From: Candidatus Nanoarchaeia archaeon
GTDB taxonomy: Archaea > Nanoarchaeota > Nanoarchaeia > SCGC-AAA011-G17 > JAFCDX01
Reading direction: 5' to 3'
NCBI GenBank assembly: GCA_028717785.1
Contig: JAQUND010000076.1
Span: 1-7,486 of the forward strand
DNA: 7,486 bases
The translations under genes and the position numbers were made by a program. Position 1 is the stretch's first letter. Each line of letters opens with the position of its first letter. The notes below the pieces were generated by a model, which saw nothing but the letters and a program-made list of their open reading frames with translations, made no database searches and had not been told where the DNA came from. Below are positions 1-5,800 of the stretch, piece after piece.

Positions 1-503
1 TCGTTTACTTCTTGTTCTGATAATTCAACTTCTTCTGGTTTATCCTTAGACCTGTTAATGTATTTTTTAAAGTCTCTTTTAAGTGATAATTTCATTTTAC
101 GGCGAACATAGTGATTCATTTTATTATTTACTTTATTTGAATCATATGCCTTTTCATTTTCTTTAGTACTTTCAGGTCTAGGAGGATAGATACAATTACA
201 TGGAATAGGCATTCTAGTTTTTGATTCAATACCGGAATATCCTCTTCCATAACATTTTTTACAGTCTTTTTTAGGATTTCTAATAATAGTATTCGTTTGT
301 TGAGCTATGGCTTTAATCATTTCAAATGGTGTAAGATCTTCTTTATTAATTACTTTACCGTCTTTAGCATCAACAAAAGCATCAGCATCTTTAGGAAGAT
401 CATATTGACTTCCTGTTAATAGACCGGAAGAATCTTCAGAGTTTTCAATATCTTCTGGTATTACAGTATCAATATTTTCTTCATTTAACTTTTCTTCTTC
501 CAT
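1..503 (-). CDS. Partial phage protein with DnaJ-like CxxC / CxC zinc motif (function unknown)
   Basis: This reading frame starts at 503 and stays open to the left edge, giving 167 codons with no stop, so the C-terminus is missing. The start has GGAG 8 nt upstream, and it lies 16 bp after the stop of the sliding-clamp gene. The first 60 residues are acidic and probably flexible. The centre has C81-KK-C84 followed by YGRGYSG, then C102-N-C104. This resembles half of a DnaJ-type zinc centre (CxxCxGxG) with a second CxC pair, so one bound Zn is plausible. After residue 118 the chain becomes strongly basic (RRKMKLSLKRDFKKY), which could suit nucleic-acid or protein contact. I see no J domain, so it is not a DnaJ chaperone. 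Cotranscription with the clamp suggests a replication or late-transcription context, but no function can be assigned. Confidence 0.8.
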   Translation of the reverse strand, partial: MEEEKLNEENIDTVIPEDIENSEDSSGLLTGSQYDLPKDADAFVDAKDGKVINKEDLTPFEMIKAIAQQTNTIIRNPKKDCKKCYGRGYSGIESKTRMPIPCNCIYPPRPESTKENEKAYDSNKVNNKMNHYVRRKMKLSLKRDFKKYINRSKDKPEEVELSEQEVN

Positions 504-519
504 GCTTTATTCTCCAGAA

Positions 520-1221
520 TTATTGTTTAACTTTACCAGTATAAATATTTAAAGTCATATTTGGATTAATTAATGATATGTTTATAAATCCCTCTTTTTT
601 AATCTCAATATCATAATCATTTTTTAACGGAATATTCTCAAAAGTTTCTGAGAATATAACAAAATCAATTTCTTCTTCATTCTTAGATAATACTTCTGCT
701 GTAAAAGTCTTTTCAAATGTATTATCGTGTAAATTATTAAATAATTTTACTTTTACAGTTTTATTATCACTTGTAATTTGAGCTTTCTTAGGCTTAATTA
801 AATTAATCATTTTCATTAATTCATCATGATCTGCTGAAGATAACTTAAATTTAATATCAGGATCTTTAAACTTAATTGTTTTTGGACCTGGTTGTATTGA
901 TTCTGGATTAGATAAAAGATATTCTACCTTTGCACTTCCGGACTTAATATACATTTTAATACTACCATCAATTGAAATTTCTGGAGTATTAATAGCATGA
1001 AAATACTGATAAAACTCCATATAATTATAAAATGCTACCTGATCTTCATCAAAAGCAAAATAATCCTTTGGAGCAACTAACTTATATGCTATGGTTGATT
1101 CTGCGTCTGCTCTACATATTACAACTTTATCATCAGATTTTTCAAAAATAATCTGATTGTTAATAGATGTTAAATCCTTCACCAAATCAAACAACTCATT
1201 CTTATACTCAATAGCTTTCAT
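520..1221 (-). CDS. 45: DNA polymerase sliding clamp, T4 gp45-like
   Basis: This is probably the processivity clamp: a trimeric ring loaded on DNA that tethers the phage polymerase. In T4 the same protein also activates late transcription. The 233-aa length is close to the 228 aa of T4 gp45. Similarity is weak but spread along the chain. The clearest part is the second half, where a helix LSSADHDELMKMINLI precedes strands, like the gp45 segment EIKAEDLQQLLRVSR. Further on, IDFVIFSETFENIPLKNDY matches gp45 FNFIINMANMKMQPGNY. I chose the ATG at 1221 because AAAGGAG lies 8 nt upstream; an in-frame ATG at 1251 would add ten residues but lies inside the leader, overlaps the promoter -10 region and has no ribosome site. 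A candidate promoter lies just upstream. No clamp-loader genes are visible in the window. Confidence 0.85.
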   Translation of the reverse strand: MKAIEYKNELFDLVKDLTSINNQIIFEKSDDKVVICRADAESTIAYKLVAPKDYFAFDEDQVAFYNYMEFYQYFHAINTPEISIDGSIKMYIKSGSAKVEYLLSNPESIQPGPKTIKFKDPDIKFKLSSADHDELMKMINLIKPKKAQITSDNKTVKVKLFNNLHDNTFEKTFTAEVLSKNEEEIDFVIFSETFENIPLKNDYDIEIKKEGFINISLINPNMTLNIYTGKVKQ

Positions 1222-1229
1222 AAACATAA

Positions 1230-1236
1230 CTCCTTT
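1230..1236 (-). promoter_or_regulatory. Ribosome binding site deciding the clamp start
   Basis: AAAGGAG on the minus strand lies 8 nt before the ATG at 1221. It is 2 nt from the ATG at 1227 and downstream of the ATG at 1251, so it can serve only the 1221 start well. Confidence 0.8.
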
Positions 1237-1252
1237 TATAGAGGTTTTCAAT

Positions 1253-1281
1253 AATATAACATCTTCCTATTTATTATTCAA
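1253..1281 (-). promoter_or_regulatory. Candidate sigma-70-type promoter for the sliding clamp
   Basis: The minus strand reads TTGAAT (1281-1276), a 17-nt spacer, then TATATT (1258-1253). TG one base before the -10 box makes it an extended -10 element (TGTTATATT). The -35 matches TTGACA at 4 of 6 positions and the -10 matches TATAAT at 5 of 6. Transcription would begin near 1246, giving a leader of about 25 nt with the AAAGGAG site. The -35 overlaps the last codons of the upstream 83-aa gene. AT-rich sequence produces such matches by chance; the similar element at 2805-2833 adds some support. Confidence 0.5.
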
Positions 1282-1529
1282 TTACTATTAAACAATTCAT
1301 TAATTAAATTGTTTTTAGTTTCAGTTAATTTAATATAATTAGATAAAAATATTGCGGTCCAATCATCAATTATAATTTCATGACAATTATTATTTCTAGG
1401 AACTCGATTAGAAAATATACACATATCAGTATTAAAACAATAATTCATTTCTGGCACAAAAATTTCTTTAATTGTTCTATATGTTGTATCATTATTTAAA
1501 AATGATAATTCATAAACATAAGCTTTCAT
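1278..1529 (-). CDS. Hypothetical protein, 83 aa
   Basis: I do not recognise this protein. Its start overlaps the stop of the MazG-like gene in an ATGA arrangement (start 1529-1527, stop 1528-1526), so translation is probably coupled to MazG. A weak ribosome site (GGTGA) lies inside the end of MazG. The chain starts with a likely strand (AYVYELSFLN). It has two cysteines close together (C31 and C37 in CFNTDMC), then a C-terminal stretch from DDWTAIFLSNYIKL that looks helical. No signal peptide or membrane segment is evident. It is the last gene of the five-gene run that starts at 2778, before the clamp promoter. Compact overlap and its place in the run support a real gene, but nothing points to a function. 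Confidence 0.7.
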   Translation of the reverse strand: MKAYVYELSFLNNDTTYRTIKEIFVPEMNYCFNTDMCIFSNRVPRNNNCHEIIIDDWTAIFLSNYIKLTETKNNLINELFNSN

Positions 1530-1894
1530 CTATTATCACCGGATCCAGTTAAAACACTTCGTTCTTTTCTTGATTGTAACTTTTTTAGATTTTCTTCAGC
1601 AGCATCTTGTAATGATATTTGTAGTTCATTACACATAGCCGCTAAATACCAAAGACAATCACCAATTTCCTTTTTGATTTCAGTTCTATGTTCATTAGTA
1701 ATAGTTCCACCGTTATCTCTAAGGATTTTCTTAATCTTACCTTGAACTTCTCCTACTTCACCCAGACCATTAGCTGTATATGCCAATCCCATATATTTTA
1801 TTATTTCGTCTGGTAAATTAGAATACTTTTCTAAAACCTTAGTTAAATATATAGCCGTACTAGATGATTGTTTTTGATATTCTTCGAAATTCAT
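1526..1894 (-). CDS. mazG: MazG-like nucleoside triphosphate pyrophosphohydrolase
   Basis: This is an all-alpha NTP pyrophosphohydrolase of the MazG family, which splits (d)NTPs to NMP and pyrophosphate using Mg2+. The family signature is present: E46-VG-E49 within GLGEVGEVQGKIKKI, then E76-IG-D79 followed by CLWYLAAMCNEL, i.e. the ExxE...ExxD metal-binding set on two helices. At 122 aa it is a single-domain form, as is usual in phages, rather than the two-domain bacterial MazG. The start at 1894 has AAAAAGGA 5 nt upstream. It begins 1 bp after the stop of the 81-aa gene and ends overlapping the next start by 4 bp. Lying near the reductase and clamp, it may remove non-canonical nucleotides. 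Lowering host (p)ppGpp has been proposed for phage MazG proteins. The substrate cannot be read from the sequence. Confidence 0.9.
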   Translation of the reverse strand: MNFEEYQKQSSSTAIYLTKVLEKYSNLPDEIIKYMGLAYTANGLGEVGEVQGKIKKILRDNGGTITNEHRTEIKKEIGDCLWYLAAMCNELQISLQDAAEENLKKLQSRKERSVLTGSGDNR

Positions 1895-1895
1895 T

Positions 1896-2141
1896 TTATT
1901 CCTTTTTAATTTTTTTTATAATTTTATCTTTTCCAAAATTTTTAATAAGAATTTTTTCATCACTATCAATTATAAAACGTATATCTTTATGACATTTATT
2001 TACTGCTATTCCTGTTATTGGAAGATCTAAAATAATTTCATATGTATTTTTTTTATCATTAAAAACATGATATTTTGATATATTAACTTCGTAATTTTTT
2101 GGTAATTCACTTAACCATTTAATTAATTTAATATTTTTCAT
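1896..2141 (-). CDS. Hypothetical protein, 81 aa, lysine- and isoleucine-rich
   Basis: I do not recognise this protein. The chain begins with a probable helix (IKLIKWLSELPKNY). Alternating strands follow (YEIILDLPITGIAV, DIRFIIDSDEKILIKNF), and it ends in a basic tail (KDKIIKKIKKE). This suggests a small alpha-beta fold with a charged C-terminus. There is one cysteine (C50, in NKCHKD) and no membrane segment. Its ATG directly follows the TAA of the metallopeptidase gene (TAAATG, zero gap), and an AAGGT-type site lies in the end of that gene, so the two are probably translationally coupled. It ends 1 bp before the MazG start. The tight packing is the main evidence that it is a real gene. Confidence 0.7.
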   Translation of the reverse strand: MKNIKLIKWLSELPKNYEVNISKYHVFNDKKNTYEIILDLPITGIAVNKCHKDIRFIIDSDEKILIKNFGKDKIIKKIKKE

Positions 2142-2594
2142 TTATACCTTAACCTTTCCACTTTCTTTAGTATCAAAATTTCTAACAGATGAAACAATAG
2201 TCTTTAATTTATCAAACCATTCAATCCCATAAACTGCAATAATTTCAGAAAAATCTTTAATATTATGATCTAGAATAGAATGTTTTTCATTACCTTTCTT
2301 ATCATGAGTAATATTAACATGAAGCAACTCATGATACATTACTATTTCTTTTAACTCTGAAGTTAAACTTTCCCACAAATCCTCAGAAAATTCAATAAGA
2401 TAATCAAATTTACCAAAATACTTTAACTCATGACTGGGCTTAATACATTTACCAACTACAGTCTTTGAAATGCTTGGACTAACTAAAACAAGCTTTAATT
2501 TAATATTAGCTAACCAATCCATTTTACGTTCTTTAATAACCTTCTCAGCCAAACTACCCAAATCATCATCTTCAATAAAGGTTTTACTTATCAT
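2142..2594 (-). CDS. Putative phage metallopeptidase (HExxH zinc motif)
   Basis: This 150-aa protein carries a zincin motif H88-ELL-H92 in VMYHELLHV, with catalytic Glu89. It is followed by KHSILDHNIKDF, where H110 or D109 could be a third metal ligand. Layout and length fit the small putative phage metallopeptidase family, which occurs in many phages and has no settled role. An N-terminal helix (LAEKVIKERKMDW) precedes two strands (IKLKLVLVS, FDYLIEFSE) ahead of the metal helix. I see no signal peptide, so it probably acts in the host cytoplasm. The start at 2594 has AAAAAGGAG 6 nt upstream, inside the end of the preceding 64-aa gene, which it overlaps by 11 bp. A link to host protein degradation or anti-defence is only a guess. 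Confidence 0.8.
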   Translation of the reverse strand: MISKTFIEDDDLGSLAEKVIKERKMDWLANIKLKLVLVSPSISKTVVGKCIKPSHELKYFGKFDYLIEFSEDLWESLTSELKEIVMYHELLHVNITHDKKGNEKHSILDHNIKDFSEIIAVYGIEWFDKLKTIVSSVRNFDTKESGKVKV

Positions 2595-2778
2595 GTTTCA
2601 CTCCTTTTTCAAGTTTTTCCATTTCTTCTTTTAATATCAAATTACACATTTCATTAAAAGTAATATCCTTTTCGTGCGCCCATAAAGCTATCTTAGCAAT
2701 AGTAATATAATCTAAATCTACTTTGACTACCTTCATCTTTTCCTTAACATCCTTTACTTTTCCCTTAGTTTTTTTCAT
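2584..2778 (-). CDS. Small ribbon-helix-helix-like protein, possible DNA-binding regulator
   Basis: This 64-aa protein has a basic N-terminus (KKTKGKVKDVKEKMK) and a short strand (VVKVDLD). A helix follows (ITIAKIALWAHEKD), then a turn and a second helix (TFNEMCNLILKEEMEKLE). The strand-helix-helix order and size fit the Arc/MetJ ribbon-helix-helix fold, in which paired strands of a dimer enter the DNA major groove. This is fold recognition by eye, not a family match. The start has AAAAAGGAG 5 nt upstream. It is the first gene after the promoter at 2805-2833, which overlaps an imperfect palindrome (2800-2824), so self-regulation of the five-gene run is possible. Its end overlaps the metallopeptidase start by 11 bp. 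The alternative is a small helical protein with no DNA role. Confidence 0.65.
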   Translation of the reverse strand: MKKTKGKVKDVKEKMKVVKVDLDYITIAKIALWAHEKDITFNEMCNLILKEEMEKLEKGVKHDK

Positions 2779-2799
2779 ATACTCTCCTTTTTCAATGAA

Positions 2800-2824
2800 C
2801 TATTAAAATAACATTTTCTAATAG
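2800..2824 (-). repeat. Imperfect palindrome over the promoter, possible operator
   Basis: On the minus strand CTATTA (2824-2819) pairs with TAATAG (2805-2800), and the inner AAAAT (2817-2813) pairs with ATTTT (2809-2805) around GTT. Together these give nearly continuous dyad symmetry of about ten pairs with a 2-nt bulge. It covers the spacer and -10 and would lie upstream of the start of transcription. Read-through RNA could form a weak A-U hairpin, but no U-tract follows, so a terminator is unlikely. AT-rich sequence makes chance palindromes common. Confidence 0.35.
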
Positions 2825-2833
2825 TGTTGTCAA
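2805..2833 (-). promoter_or_regulatory. Candidate sigma-70-type promoter for the five small genes 2778 to 1278
   Basis: The minus strand reads TTGACA (2833-2828), a perfect -35. A 17-nt spacer follows, then TATTTT (2810-2805), a 4 of 6 match to the -10, with TG one base upstream (TGTTATTTT, extended -10). Transcription would begin near 2798, about 20 nt before the start codon at 2778. The element fills the short gap after the reductase stop (2837-2839), where an independent start for the next genes would be expected. An inverted repeat lies across spacer and -10. Confidence 0.6.
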
Positions 2834-2836
2834 GAT

Positions 2837-5800
2837 TTAACAAGCAGACCATCCACAATTTTTACATATTTTACATCCATTCTCAAAAACTAACTTACTA
2901 TTACAACTTGGACATTCATCTGTTGAAGTAGTTCCATCTTTTATATATTTTTTCAAAGACCTTGATATTGCTTTAGCAAAACACAATAAATCACCTTCAA
3001 CTTTGTTTAACTGATCTACAACAAAATGTATTGGTATTGAATGTCTTAATAAAATTGATATCATTCTAGTTAATGAATCTTCGTTTTCTGTTGTATCTTT
3101 TGTAATATTTTTTTTAATATTACCATCTTCAAAAACTAAATCATAATTACCTTTACTATGTTTAACAATTTTACCTTTTGTTAATTTTTTATCATATTGA
3201 CCGTTTTCGTTTGCAAAAATTTCATAAGGTTTACCATTTAACAGTCCTACCATAACCATATATTGAAAAGTTCTAATCTTATCTAATTTTTTTGTAATAT
3301 TAACATGATAAATATCACATTGTAATTCTTTTGGTCGTTTTAATGCATTTATGTTTATATTATTAATATTACTATTTTCTTCATCAATTAATACACCGGC
3401 TCTGCTTTCATCACGATAAAATGTTATTCCTTTACATCCTGTTTTCCATGCTGTTAAGTAAACATTTTCTGTAACTTTTTTAGATGTTTCTTTTGGAACA
3501 TTTAAGGTTTTAGAAATTGAATGTGTTATCCATTTTTGAGCTATTGCTTGAATTTTAACAGATCTTTCCCAATCAATATCTTTACTAGTAGCTTCATAAT
3601 ATGGTGAATCATTAAGATCTGTTTTTCCGGTTATATGAATCCACTTTTCTATATAAGGATGATATACTTTATATTCTTGCCATTTATCTCCCATATCATC
3701 TACAAAATCTACTTTAACATTTTCACTATCTGCATTAATTTTTTTACGTCTAACATATGGTTTAATAGTAAATAATGGTTCTATACCTGATGAAGTTCTA
3801 GTTTCAATAGAAATACTACCTGTTGGCGAGCATGTAGTTAATGATATATTTCTTCTACCATATTTTTCATGTAATTCTTTTACTTCTGGACTTGCTTTAA
3901 AAATTCTATCTAATAAAGGTGACATATATTTTTTTTCAATTTCTTTATTATAGATAGGAAAAGGACCTAATTCTTTAGCTAATTCACAAGAAGACTTCAT
4001 TGAATGTATAGCAAATTTCTCAAAAATTTTATTAACTACATCAAAAGATTTATCAGATCCATATTTAATATTTAAAGAAGCTAAAGTATCAGCTAATGCA
4101 TTAACACCCAATCCAGTTCGTCTACCTTTAATACAAACTTCTTTAATTTGTTTCCACATATCTAATTCAATTTTTTTAATTTCTAATATTTCTGGATCGT
4201 TTTTTACTTTAGTTATAATTCTATCAATACATTCAATTTCCATATCAATAATATCATCCATTAATCTTTGAGCTTTTTCAACAACTAAACCAAACTTTTC
4301 ATAATCAAAACTAGCAGTCTTTGTAAATGGATTATCAACAAAATTATGTAATGGAACTACCATTAATCTACAACTATCCTGCCCCATTATAATTTCTCCG
4401 CATGGGTTGGTTGTTTTATCATAAAACGCTGGATGTATTTCACCATATCCATTAGATAAACTATTATTAATCATTGTATCCCAAAACATAATACCTGGTT
4501 CACCAACAGACCATGCAGAATCAATTATCTGTTTCCATATTTCTTTAGCACTTACTTTTTTACTTATTTGTTTTTCTTTATCTTTTTCTAAAGGCCAATA
4601 TTGCTCATAATCCTCGTCTTTTTCAACAGCATTTAAAAAATCATTTGTTAATTTAACAGATATATTAGCCCCCGTTACCTTTTTTAGATCTTTTTTAATA
4701 TTAATAAAAGTAGAAACTTCAGGATGATGAATATTAATTGATAATAATAAAGCTCCACGCCTTCCACCCTGCGCTACTTCTCTACAAGTATTTGAAAATC
4801 TTTCCATAAAAACAGCAATTCCATCAGTTGTTTTAGCTGCATTTTTAACACTTAATCCTTTAGGTCTAATATTACTTATATCCATACCAACACCGGCTCT
4901 ACGTTTCATAAGTTGGCCAAGTTGTTGATCTGAATAAAAAATTCCTCCGTATGAGTCATTTACATTATCTAACACATAACAATTTTTGCAAATTAATCCT
5001 TCAACATTATATGAATGAACATTTTCGATCCCTAAATTATAAACATATTCATCATTCTTATTATTTTTTATTTTATTTGTAATTTGAACAAAGTTTCTTC
5101 CGTTTATTAATATATTTTGATGTTTTCTAGGATTGTTTTGGTTTGATTTTCTATTATCTTTATAAAACTTTTTACTTTTCAAAATAAACTCACAATTTTT
5201 TGCAAAATCTAATCTAGCATACTTATTTTTTTCTGATTTGCCAATTGTCATTCCAACTACATAATTATAAGATCTTAATAAGTGATAAAATTCTTCAATT
5301 AATTTTATATTTTTTAAAGATATTCTCAAATCACCATCTTTAGTTATACATCCATCAGAATCAATTAATCCTTGTGTTAAATAGTTTACTAAATTATAAT
5401 TCCATTGAAATATAGGAATATATAGTTTTTTTCCATCACATCTCCTACCAAATAATTTTTCAAATATCATACCAATCAATGTTGAATGAAACACTATTTG
5501 ATAACTTCCATCAAACCTTTCATTATTATTACTATCAGGATTTATACCAAACAATTTTTTACCATAATTTTCAACAAAATTAATAATTTCTGTTTCTTTA
5601 GACGAAAAAGTAAATGTTATACCTCTAATTTTATTTTTATAATGATTTCCTTTACTAATTCGATTTCTTTGTCCTGAACGTTTTCTATCACTAAAAATAC
5701 ACCCATCACCATACCATAAACCTAAAAAATATGCAAAATCGTTATCAATCTTCCAAATTTTATTAATATGTTGATGTTCTTTTTTACATATTTTGCCATT

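Noticed and set aside
540..547. TATAAATA on the plus strand
   Set aside because: It would drive transcription antisense to the clamp gene, with no plus-strand gene downstream. Chance in AT-rich coding DNA is sufficient.
1222..1251. Ten-residue N-terminal extension of the sliding clamp from the ATG at 1251
   Set aside because: AAAGGAG at 1230-1236 serves the ATG at 1221, and the upstream ATG lies within the expected promoter and leader region.
1268..1275. AATAAATA on the minus strand, one mismatch from the T4 late promoter, before the clamp
   Set aside because: It lies within the spacer of a better sigma-70-type candidate, and one-mismatch octamers are very common in this composition.
2800..2839. 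Rho-independent terminator after the reductase gene
   Set aside because: The only hairpin is almost entirely A-U with a bulge and is not followed by a U-tract. It fits an operator or chance better.
5486..5677. A 63-aa plus-strand open frame within the intein region
   Set aside because: It lies antisense to a well-supported coding sequence, its composition is low complexity (Ile/Phe/Ser/Lys), and it has no good ribosome site or neighbours on that strand.
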